Of a DNA stretch of 64,000 bases, positions 9,909 to 19,997 are shown one piece after another. How positions within the stretch are numbered: position 1 is the stretch's first letter; each line of letters begins with the position of its first letter. The DNA is taken from positions 1-64,000 of the forward strand of contig NC_026487.1 in the NCBI RefSeq assembly GCF_000328475.2, in the 5' to 3' direction. Origin of the DNA: Mycosarcoma maydis. Taxonomy: Eukaryota > Basidiomycota > Ustilaginomycetes > Ustilaginales. The translations under genes were made by a program, and so were the position numbers. The notes beneath the pieces were generated by a model. It was not told the DNA's origin, did no database searches, and worked only from the letters and a program-made list of their open reading frames with translations.

Positions 9909-10775
9909 GCGCCGCTTTAGCTTCTTCAGGACACTTCTGCAGCGCTTGCGTTCCAATCAATCCATTTCGCCCACGTTATCTGCAGAACCGCTTGGCAAGT
10001 AAGGCTGCGGGGCGCGCGTTTGCTTCGTCTCGCTGATACTTTGACGGCTTTGTTCTTCTTGCCACGACGGATGTCTGTGTGGCCTACAGACGATCATTGC
10101 CCTGAGCGTGACCTATAGGCCTGTCTTTGCAAATTGTACTAATTCTACATTGTACTAGAAAAACGAATCCCAGTCCTGAGTGTTTAGTGCTGCTGCATCG
10201 CTACATTGAATCGAAGGCGTTCGTGCTGGCTCAGACTTGAAGCAGTATCACGACTGCACGTTTTTGGCATAGAAAGTTGCCACATTCTTCGGTTCGGTCA
10301 ATCTCTAGTGGCCGAGTTTCTGGCAACAACTTGAACTCTTCCAAAGAAAGCCTGGGCTGTAGAAACCCAAAGCTATAAGCTGCAGTCCGAAACGCCTTGT
10401 TGCAATCAAGAATCTTTCTACGCCAATCGTGAATCGTGAATGCTGCTGTGATGTTACAGTGATGAGTGGTGTTTACGTGCACAGTCGCTAACGCGCAGGT
10501 GCAATTCAGGCGGGACGCTGTCACGCGTCAAAGCGGCCAACGTGTTGCATCCTTCAAACCGATCTGGAAGCCCGATTTTACCCCATTCGTGATTTTTTCT
10601 CCGATCTGACAAGAGCGTGCACGGCCTCACGCTGACTGGAGAAAGAAAGGCTGGCGTATTCACGATTCCAACGCTTCTTCCTGATGGATCTTGCCTTGGA
10701 TCCACTCGTCGTGAATTAGGGCTAAAAGTTAGCTCCATCCTCTCGTTGCGACTCGTCGCATAACCTCACGTAACA
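9909..10775. other. Intergenic between ERG24 and EMC7
   Basis: Holds the 3' side of ERG24 and the promoter of the EMC7 gene. Heptamer copies occur at about 10424-10440 (two tandem AATCGTG), 10584-10596, 10657-10667 and 10707. No gene is supported. Confidence 0.55.
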
Positions 10776-11745
10776 ATGGTATACCAACGTATGGTATTGG
10801 TCCTCTTGTTGGCGCTGACCACTTTGCTTTTGACAGTATGTGCTGGTCAAGACTTTCGCGGCCAGATCCAACCCAATGCCGAGCTAGGTCACTTGCTCAA
10901 CCTAGGTCCCAACACTCGAGTCCTACTTCAGGCTATTCCGCCCGAGACATTCGTCGATTCATTTGAAGGGAACGGCGAGTCTTCCGTCGATGCAGCGGCT
11001 GTCAACACCAGCGGGTTGCACAAGCTGGCAGCATTCGGCCAGCAGCGCGACCGATCCACACTGGTTGCCGTCGATGGCAGTTTCATCTTCCGCGACCTCG
11101 AGCCAGGTGCGTACACACTGGAGCTTGTCTCACGGACGCACACTTTCGAACAATATCGCATCGACATTCTCGATCCGGCGCTAGGCAAAGCACCTCAGAT
11201 CCGCATCTTCACGCCGTAAGTCATCTTGCATCATCAGCGCTAGCTTTTGCCAGCTCAACCAGAAGTGGAAAGTATGTACATTGCCAAGCACATGACTGAC
11301 AGGCGCTCATTCGTGTTTTTGGATCGGCGCTTCATGCAACGCTTCCGTTCTCCGCTACAGTGGTACGTCGCTTGTCTCGATTCTATCCTCCAATCTGGTC
11401 TTCCATCCGCTCATCATCCATGCGGTTAAGCGAATCGAGTACTACACCGAAGCCGCCCCCTTAACCATTGGCTCGCTCATCGGCATGGGTGGACCGATGA
11501 TGATTCTCGGTCTGGTTGGCATGGGCTTGGTCTTCCTCATGCCCAAGCTCTCGGCCACCTTGGATCCCGAAGCTCAAAAGGAGCTCGCCGACTCGCAGAA
11601 GCGCATCCAAAAACGCATCGCTGCCGTTCAGGCGGGCGATGTGTCAAGCCTGCTCTACAATGAAGATCATCTCAAGAAGGGCCAGGAACGAGAAAGGATA
11701 GCAAATCAAGCACGCGCCGAGCGCAATGTCGGCCGTTCCGATTAG
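10776..11745 (+). CDS. EMC7: ER membrane protein complex subunit 7
   Basis: EMC7 is a lumenal, beta-sandwich-bearing subunit of the EMC, which inserts tail-anchored and multi-pass proteins into the ER membrane. Exon 1 is 10776-11215, the intron 11216-11360 (GTAAGT donor, CTACAG acceptor) and exon 2 11361-11745, giving 274 residues. Residues 1-24 are a signal peptide (LVLLLALTTLLLTVCAG). The beta-sandwich follows, with the typical GSFIFRDLEPGAYTLEL core. After the splice the chain reads VFHPLIIHAVKRIEYYTEA, then a single membrane segment at about 191-210 (PMMILGLVGMGLVFLMPKL), then a charged cytosolic tail ending RAERNVGRSD. The gene is convergent with the ataxin-10 gene; the two stop codons are 46 bp apart. 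Confidence 0.9.
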
Positions 11746-11791
11746 TTCTGAGCCTAGCATCTGTCTGTATCGCATCACATCTGCTTAGCAT

Positions 11792-13966
11792 CTAAACCAT
11801 GGGCAACTGTATTCCGCCTCCGTTTGCGTCTGATTGCGCTGGCTGCAAAGAGCCAACGAGGCTTTGAGACTGCGTGTTGCCTGCGAGCAGGTATCTCAAC
11901 GCAAAAATCGCATGTTCTCGCATATCTGAGAGGACGAAATATCAAACGTAGAGGTCAGTTGTCAATTTTGTAGACCCGATGCAAACGCAGCGCGGACCTG
12001 ACGTCCACTTACAGGGGTTGCGCTCGTCCAGAACCGTCATGTTGAGAACGTGAAACAGTCCGCCTCTCACGCGTGTGCGGTCTTGGACGTGCCGAATCTG
12101 CTGCATGGTCAATGCATAGTCTGATGTGCGAGCCCCTTCATCGCTGGTATGGGAGAGCTCGGCATTTAGCTGTGCGGCCTGCTTTGGCGTGTAGACAAGC
12201 GAACCGAGAACTCGCACAATGTCGCGCTTCAGATGATCAAAGCCATAGCCAGGTTGAGTGCCTTTGGATTCGTGCGCGGCTCGGCCGGTAGATGACAGCG
12301 CATGGCCGCGAGGTAACGGACGATCTTGGCTTCCGTCACCAGGGGCCGCTGTGCCAGTCTTTGAATCAAAAGTCGCGTCTCGAGGTCGAAAAGGCGATAG
12401 TGCAGGCGCGTATTGATGTGTCTGATCCAAAAGTGCTACCAGCTCGTCAATAAAAGCGTCATTGCCACGCATGTCGGAAAGCAGTGCGCGCGAGAGATCA
12501 ACAAAGCTGTACGTCTGTGGCTTGGATGGCTCGTCGACCGAGGACATCACAATACTCCATCCGTCAGCAGCCATGCTGATGGACAAGAGGCTCTGGAGTA
12601 GCAAGAGCAGACCGTGGTGCACGCCGATGAGCCTCCGATCCTGCGGCTGCTGATCCGCCGACACGCCATCCTTGGCTATGCCACCCGCCATTGCGCTGCG
12701 AGCAAATCGAGAAAGGTAGATAAAAGCATCGATGAGCCCAGCCAGGCCAGCGAGTCTTAGTGCTCTATCCTCGGCAGAGCCTCTGCGCGGTGGAGCGCCT
12801 ACAAGCTCAAACACCCATGGACTGGCAGTCCCATCTGTCGAGATGGACGGCGGCTTAACTGCTGATTTCTGCTGTAGATGGAGCCAGCTGTCGAGCAGTT
12901 TGAGTAACGTGAGTTGTGAACTCGAGATCATCGGAAGATCGGCTTCTGATGCATCGCACGATGACGATGAAAGCTCTGCTACAGGCGCAAGGGCTGAAAT
13001 GAGAAAAGAGCTGCAGCCTCGCTCAAACAACGTTGCAAAGACCGTGTAGACAAAGCCAAGCGACTCTTCGAGTCCTTCATTGTCTGAGCCTGACTCGTAA
13101 CCTTGATCGAAACCGGCTTGAGTTTCTGATGCAGTCCGTAGCATGATGCTCTCTGAGATTCCGAGCAGCGATTCGAGGAGCTCTTGACCTGCAGGAGTCG
13201 TACATAATTGATGGCAACGCTCATCAGCATCGGCGATCCAATCTTGCGTTCGCAGGAAGTTGATCAGGAGAATTTGCGCAGCGCTCTGTGTAGCCGTGTC
13301 AGGCGAAGATAGCAACTTGAGGAGCAGTTTGTCTTGACTTGTTTCGCAAATGACGATGCGAGGCCACATTTGACGCTGAACGTTGCGATTTGCGGTGATC
13401 AAGTTGGAAAGCATCTGAGCCGCTGATCGAGACAGAAGCGTTGCTTCAGGATCGTTCAAGGTGTGAAAGCGCGTGATGTTCTCCAAGAAAGGAGCGACAA
13501 GGTCGAACCGATGGCATAGAAAGTCCTGAGCATCAGGACAAGCTGCCATGGCGTTGCGGCTGATCCGTATCAACATTGTGGCGATATGACACGCACGCTG
13601 GTAGGCATTTTGTTCCGCATCTTGCTCCTGGGCGCGCATTGACGGCTGATGATTCTGCAGAGCGTCTTTTTTGTGTTCTTTGGGGCAAGGGCGATCGTTC
13701 TGAATCTGTTGGAATACAGGAAAGAATGCGTCGAGGGCATTTAACACAGAAGAAAAGGACGTCGAGTCCACAAAAGGCTGTCGCAAAGATGCATCCCGGG
13801 CCAATTGCTGACTCAACAGCGTCAAATGCGCTTCGAGATGCGTATAGGTTTCAAGCTCGCTTGCGACCAACGCGGCGGATGGGGAGTGAGCAGCCGACGC
13901 GGCCTTGTACTGCTCGAGCAGCTGGAGCCAAGGCGCTGCGTCGACAGCATCTGCGGCTCGATCCAT
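11792..13966 (-). CDS. Ataxin-10 homologue (armadillo-like)
   Basis: Exon 1 is 13966-12013, the intron 12012-11926 (GTAAGT donor, TCTCAG acceptor) and exon 2 11925-11792, giving 695 residues. The last 110 residues carry the ataxin-10 domain: KRDIVRVLGSLVY, then GGLFHVLNMTVLDERNP, joined by the splice to YMREHAIFALRYLLAGN. The splice falls inside the most conserved block, which confirms the intron. Upstream are helical repeat segments (LLLKLLSSPDTATQSAAQIL) typical of armadillo-like folds. Ataxin-10 family proteins (yeast Ctr86 among them) are cytosolic and have been linked to cytokinesis and neurite growth in animals; the fungal role is poorly defined. The unspliced frame would end 22 codons after the donor in a tail unlike the family. 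Confidence 0.9.
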
Positions 13967-14133
13967 TGCTCAATGCCCCAAAGATGGATTGTCAGGCGGT
14001 CTTCAACCAGAAGTGGTTCCGCAGGTGGTCAGGAATGATGCACTTGGATCAGATGAAGCTCTTCTGGTACTAACACCAAGTTGTCAAAAGCCGCAAGGGC
14101 CATGGAAGAAAAAAGGTAAGTGACGAGTGGAGA

Positions 14134-14160
14134 AATCACGAATCATGAATCACGAATCAC
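14134..14160. repeat. Heptamer cluster (AATCACG)
   Basis: Three units, aatcacg/aatcatg/aatcacg, follow one another about 170 bp upstream of the ataxin-10 start codon on the opposite strand. The middle unit has one substitution. Confidence 0.75.
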
Positions 14161-14435
14161 TTGCCAGAATAATTAGGGGGAAAAACCCGTGATGGTTCTC
14201 GGCAGTTTTGATGAAGGGAAGAAAATGGTGAAAAGATCGCTTAGATTTTCTGGACTCGAGACTACATACAAAGTGAGCATATTTATGTCTTTATGAACTG
14301 CTCGTCCTGCGACTCGGGACATCCATCTCCTCTTTCCTTCCCGTCTTCGCTCTGTGCGGGACGTGGCTTGTGTGCCTTTCGGTGGTAGGCTCTTGCAGAG
14401 TAGGCGAGGGCTATCTCATCTCTGCTCACGTTTAG

Positions 14436-14483
14436 TTGAGTAACCCCGGTTAATCGCGGTTGAGTAACCCTGGGTAATCGCAC
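14436..14483. repeat. 24-bp tandem duplication
   Basis: Two adjacent 24-bp units start ttgagtaacc at 14436 and 14460 and differ at a few bases (ccggttaatcgcgg versus ctgggtaatcgcac). The GGTTAA/GGGTAA parts resemble each other but are too few to be telomeric repeats. Confidence 0.65.
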
Positions 14484-14677
14484 GCAATTTCCGTTTGATC
14501 GCGCAGGGACTATGCCGAAATGGTCTTGGTCGACCATTGTATCTTCAACTGAATCACGAACCGCAGATCGGAATTCGGACTCCTGCGTGCAACACACGTG
14601 ACACACACGGCAAAAATTTGTACGCTGTTAAATTGGATTGACATACTTTCTACCGTCACCTTTACTTGAAGCTACTT

Positions 14678-14720
14678 GAAGCTTAACCATTATACCAAAA
14701 GGGTGTCTAGACAACCAATC
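14678..14720. repeat. Dispersed repeat, copy 2
   Basis: Shares agcttaacca, ttataccaaaagg and gtctagac, followed by ccaatcg, with the copy at 4834-4880 in the same orientation. A small direct repeat (ctacttgaag/tttacttgaag) precedes it at about 14660-14682. Copy 2 is not followed by a heptamer. Confidence 0.6.
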
Positions 14721-15310
14721 GGATTGTATTCTTCAACTCCTTCCGCGTCCACGTTCGTGTTCGCTGTTTGTAAATTAGAGCAACAAGCGGCCTCTCAACC
14801 TTTCAACTGGGGGTCGCTAGAATCATCCACAGTCTCAAACGCCAACAGGATTGCTCCACAGTCGTGAGTACGTACAGCGTCTCAACGATCTACCTCGCAT
14901 CTGAGCAAAACTTGCGACATTTCGTTGCGATCTGTGCGTCAGACAGATGCCTTTAAAGATGTACCTGTCAAGTAGAGGTGCACAAGCAATCAAATACAAG
15001 AGAGGATTGGCTGACAGCAGGACCACACACTTCAAGGAGCAGCAAGCCATCCAAAAGTATCAAAGAAAAAGAAAAGAGAGGATTGTTATAAATGGGCGAC
15101 TAAAACAATGCTACAACAGAAGAGCAGAAGCGGCCATCGAACAATCTTCGATCGTCCACGAAGAGGGAGGCCACACGATGTTGCGGCAGCGAACAAAAAC
15201 AGAACTGTGACAAGCTGAGGACAGGGGCGCAGCGCCAAGCTCGAAGCTTTCATCGCCTACTGCGGGGCAGAGTGCGAGTGCATACTAGGCTACAGGATCG
15301 GGTTTGATGC

Positions 15311-16033
15311 TTAGCACTTGCCGCTCTTGCAGTAAGCCGAAGAGTCGGTGATGTAGGTGGGGTCCTGCTGACCACCGTAGTTAATGGCCTTGTTCTTGCC
15401 GGAGCAAGCCTTGTACAGAGCACAGGTGAGGTTGCCCTTGATGTACTTGGACCTGGCAGAGGGAGGCAGATCGTTGACATCTTCAGGCTTCTCGGCGTTG
15501 TCCTGGTACAGGTTGACGAAAGCACAGCCGGCGGTCTGTTCGCAAGCCTGCAGACACTTGTCCAGCGAGTCAGTGAGGATGTAGGTCAGGTAGTTATCGT
15601 TGTCAATGGTGGCAGCACCGACAGTCTTTCCCTGGTAGACACCACTGGTAGCCACAGTCTGGTAGTTGTTGTAGACTTGCTGGTACTTGCCCTTGCAGAT
15701 GGGATGGTTGTTGTTGTCGTCGGGGTTCGGCTTGGGAGGGTTACCGTGCTTGCAGTAGGGCTTCCACCAGTTCCAGATGTGCCTGCACTTGGCCTTGTCT
15801 CCTCCGTCCCAGTCAGGAATGCCCCAATCGGGGCAACCCCAGTTGAAGGAGGGAAGCGAGGAGTGCTTCCAGGGAGCGATACGGGACCAAAGAGCGAGCT
15901 TGTACTCGAAAATCCTGTGAAGGATACCGAAAGTACGGGCTTCGAGAACCTCGCGGCTCTCGACCGGGGAGGCAGTAGCGTAGTGAGCAGCACCGATGGC
16001 GGCTACGAAAGCAACGTTCTTGATCTGAACCAT
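15311..16033 (-). CDS. Cysteine-rich secreted protein, PAN/apple-like
   Basis: Encodes 240 residues from ATG 16033. The start is chosen because it opens directly into a signal peptide (MVQIKNVAFVAAIGAAHYATA, cut near residue 21); the frame extends upstream through an ATG at about 16105 into leader-like sequence. After a short pro-like stretch comes a Trp/Pro/Asn-rich middle (CPDWGIPDWDGGDKAKC, HIWNWWKPYC). The C-terminal 115 residues have six or more cysteines spaced as in apple/PAN-like folds: DSLDKCLQACEQTAGCAFVN, then LTCALYKACSG, then AYCKSGKC at the end. Similar modules are common in basidiomycete secreted and wall proteins. No catalytic motif is seen. It may be a wall-bound or apoplastic protein, and an effector role is possible but unproven. 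A strong C/T-rich leader suggests good expression. Confidence 0.78.
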   Translation of the reverse strand: MVQIKNVAFVAAIGAAHYATASPVESREVLEARTFGILHRIFEYKLALWSRIAPWKHSSLPSFNWGCPDWGIPDWDGGDKAKCRHIWNWWKPYCKHGNPPKPNPDDNNNHPICKGKYQQVYNNYQTVATSGVYQGKTVGAATIDNDNYLTYILTDSLDKCLQACEQTAGCAFVNLYQDNAEKPEDVNDLPPSARSKYIKGNLTCALYKACSGKNKAINYGGQQDPTYITDSSAYCKSGKC

Positions 16034-19000
16034 TGTGATGATGGTTGGATAAGGATGAGGAGGCACTTGCGTGGAGAGAAAGGAGGAGCTTGGAGGCAAA
16101 GGCAAGAGAAAGTGATCTGATGGATGAGAAAAGGGGGGAGGAAATGGCGCAAAGTCGTCTGGTCTTATAGACGTAGCCCTCCCTGAAGTAACCCAATCTC
16201 AAGGGACGGTTGTCATAATACAGTTCTCATCATCTCTTGCTGTTCCACACAGCATGGGAAGAAGGGGGCCAACTATCGTTCTGGGGCTTGGCAGCATTGC
16301 AATTCTACAGCAATCGCAGAGATGTTCGACCGTGCCGCGAAACGTACAGCCATTGCTCGTCAGCAGCAGGCTTTCCTGAACAGCAACATCAGGCAACACA
16401 ACGACGGTCTAGGCCACTCTCAACCTCGTCGGGAGATTCGCCGCTGGGAATCTCAGGACTTGGCTGAAGCTGAATGCATGCTCGGGAAAGCATGCTCTGA
16501 CGAGGACCTTTGCGGTCACACCTACAATGAAGCGATGTCTCAATAACAATCAGACGAGCCCTCATACTAGAGCTATCCATTCCCGGCTGACTGCACCATG
16601 ACGGCAAGACACTCGATCTTTTGCTGTACGTACTATGTGCAAGCGCCACACGCAGCAAATAGTGGCATTCGCACAGGGGGAATCGAGAATCAGTGGGAAA
16701 GTTTCGTCGGCGTATCACGCCCAAGCTGCAGGTAGGCGAATCGAGACGAAGGAGGGCGCTGACTGATACACACTTGTCTGTAAAAGGCGCTGAAGGTACT
16801 GATGCACTCTTCAGCCACTTGGATTTCTTTCAGTGTCACAGGACATTGGATGAACGCCTATTCAAAGGCCCGTGCCTGGTGTACCATGTACGTACCCAGA
16901 CGATATTCGTAAACCGAAAGGCGCCTGCATCAGAACGGACGTGTGACGTCTGAAACCCGGGTCTAAATCGTCCAAGCGTTTGCATGACTTTGTCGGACAT
17001 GCGGTATGCATCGCGTCGACTAAAATCCCCCACTCCAGACCTTTGACATGCAGTCGATGACGATGAAGTTTACACTATTGATAGATCCTCTTTTTTCTCT
17101 CCCCCGCCTTTCGTCCAAGAAATCAAGGTTCAACAACACAGAATTGAGCAGTCTCAAAATCATCAATCATCCTGAACAGAAAACAATATTCACGATTGCT
17201 GCACCCGTTTATCTTCATTTCCCATCAGACGCTCGAACGTGCAACATATGTAAGACATTGTGATGTACAAGGAACTATACAGTGCATACCCACTTCGATT
17301 TACACTCTGAAAGAGAGCACAGTTCTGTGGGCTGCGGTAAGTGCATACACTTGTGATAAGTCTTCTGCTTTTGAAAATAAATCTCAAATGGTCTTCGAAA
17401 ATGAAGAGACCTGCGGTAGGATGTTCAGACAGACAGCACTGTAATGTGCATGTACCTGAGATTCTTGGTGCTTACCGGCTTAAGGCCATGATGATCGAAG
17501 CGAGCTCTCGTCGGCCAAAAACTCGCTAATATACAGCCACTTGAGATGAACATGGAGTTAGCTCGGTCTTGGCGATACTATTCTTCGGGGCGAACTGACA
17601 CGGGCGCCCCCACGGAGAAGGCTGCTCCATTAGTTTGCTCGTTATACAGCTTGAATTTAGATGAGAAAGTGATCCAAAGCCTTTAGCCCACACTTTCAAG
17701 AGGGCGTTATGTCAGTTTTGGATCTCTCTCTCTCTCTCGTATGAGGTGTTAATTGCACAAATGGTCTGGGCTTTGAGGTGAGTCTGGACAGTGGCTTGAC
17801 TTGTGACCTACGGCCCCAAACCAGGCCTTTACGCCGAGCGTAGAGAAAAGGCTTGTTTCATTTGCGAAACAACTAACTCTTCGATGCGCTGCTCGAACTC
17901 GCCCTTGAGCAGCGTGGCGCACATACCTGGCGTTCCAAACACACAGGTTTCGAAGGCTCAGATTATCAGCCACAACAGTGTGCTTCATCTGTGCGTTTCG
18001 ATAAGGTGGTAAACCCTAAGCTGTCACAAAATGATCGGCTAACGAATCGTGAATAGGTGAAACGGAACGATTACGAGACTGCAAACAGATTATTCCTCGT
18101 AAAAATGCACGAAGCGGGAGGCGGGCTTGGCCGGGCACCCGTGAAACGACCCAAAGTGAAACGGAATTATTTGCTAGTAAGTTGAGCGAACATTTTCGAA
18201 ATCTAGAATAATCACGAATCAAGAATGGTCGATGCAAGTGGCACCTTCTTCCATAAATCGTTTTGAGACCCGTCACCAGACCAATCACGAATATACAGTA
18301 CGAGAGTTTTACCCACACACAGGCTCGCTGCTCGCTTCAACATCGTTCACCCTTCTCAGGGTTCTTCGGATACTTTCATTGGTTGATCGAACAAAGTCTT
18401 GACGGCCTGTGCAATAGGTCGCAATTTGCCGCAGACAAAGTTTCAAATGTAAGATTCCCGAGTCACGGATATCCGAAGCAAGAAGAGGTAGTTTATAGCA
18501 ATAAAGCGACGGTCATGACGACTATATGAACGCTAACATCTGTAGCTAGGCTGCTTAGGTGAACTTTGATGCTTCCCAGCATGTTGACAATCAGCGGCAT
18601 GAAAAATCTACACAACATTCAGTTAGATCGAGAAGTAATAGGCTGACAAGTGTGTACATGGACTACTGCATCTACCATCACTCCGTCGGATATGTGGCTG
18701 CTGCACGATTTGAAGCGCCATTGTTCGGCGACGGGTGCCAAACTGAAACTTACATGTTGGGGCGGAGGGCCGGCAAAGTGGATTAGTTAGTAGGCAGGTG
18801 GGGTGTCGATCATTTTAGAAACAGAAGAGGGCGGAACTGCACTTGTGACTGCAGCAAAGACAGCCGTACCGAGTTGCGGCAGCTTGTGTCTGCTCGCTCC
18901 ATCTACATGTAAGACATCCTCACGTCTCCACAGCCAACTTGCATAAATGATTAAATAAGTGCGTCAATCTGAGGAGTTTTTCACCGAAGCGGCGTGAACA

Positions 19001-19997
19001 TGTTCCGCCACCCAAATATGCAATTTCCAAATTCAATACCGAGTTTCAAGCTTTCCGAAAAGAGCCGTCGATTGATCCAAAGTAAAGACAGGAAAGAAAC
19101 CCAGAATCTGGGATTTGTTTGCAAGACAATCACTCGCCGTTGCGAGCGCGCTCGATGTTGATGGACTGCAACTTTGCGGATTACGGAGCCGCGCTGCCAA
19201 CTTCCCACGCTTCTCATGCAAGAATCAACGCCCTCCCATCGTCAACGCCAATGAGCTATTATTATGAACCTCGGAAGACTAGACCATCCAAAATTGGGGT
19301 TCTGACATTTCCTAGTCGTTCTAACTAGTGCAAGCATCGGTTTGAGATCGAGCTTCGAATTCAGATTGTTCGGTATGTTTCGCTGCTCTTTCTTTGGCGT
19401 CTCGACTATTGTCGTGACTTTTGGGAGCGAGTTTATCCAATTTGCAATTTGCACTAGAATTTTTTTCGCTTTTTGTTCTTTCATTTTCCAACGAATGCTT
19501 TGCGCGCTTTACGGATTGAAGACCTACAGTACTTGGTGGAAGCACGTTCAAGTTGTGAGTTGTGATCAGGATGGCTCAATCTGCCTCGGGTCATGAAAAA
19601 GGGCACTTCAGGCTTCCAGACTCAGCCGAATCGTAAACTGGCGATTTCGCGGTTGACATTGATGGCGATCTGACTACTCAGTAGAAATTTATTTTGTAGC
19701 ACGAGATTGCGGGCAGAGTGGAAAATCTATGCTGATATGACGGATGAAAGCTGGAAACGAGGGTGGGTGTACACGACTTTGGAACTGGCTACTTTTCTAC
19801 GACAGTGACGATCTGACCATTAGTGAGGGGCGAAACATCGACCAAGACAAGCCTCCGCCATTGCATCGGAAGAAGAATCCTTCGGAGGCGGTGTAGACTA
19901 TACCGAGCATATGAGAGTAAAAGAATGTGTCCTACATAGGGCAAGAAAGGCTTGTGGCAAATTCGGTAAGCGAAAAAGAGAAGAGTAACTTGGATCA
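16034..19997. other. Gene-poor stretch
   Basis: About 4 kb with only short, unconvincing open frames on both strands. It contains a CT microsatellite (about 17726-17740), isolated heptamers (17190, 18043, 18213, 18284) and tacagta-type 7-mers (17278, 18293). Composition is less GC-rich than the coding regions. I see no transposase, reverse transcriptase or long repeat. Confidence 0.5.

Larger units (their letters stand above)
13967..15310. other. Intergenic
   Basis: No gene is supported. It holds a heptamer cluster at 14134-14160, close to the ataxin-10 promoter, a 24-bp tandem duplication at 14436-14483 and copy 2 of the dispersed repeat at 14678-14720. The open frames between 14.8 and 15.2 kb look random. 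Confidence 0.55.

Noticed and set aside
8952..9956. 334-codon minus-strand ORF over ERG24
   Set aside because: Shadow frame of a strongly conserved gene with matching codon phase.
14436..14483. Telomere-like repeats
   Set aside because: Only two 24-bp units, without TTAGGG runs; ordinary genes lie on both sides.
16237..16546. Overlapping ORFs of about 75 codons
   Set aside because: Short, overlapping in two frames, no domain, and next to a promoter region; not better than chance.
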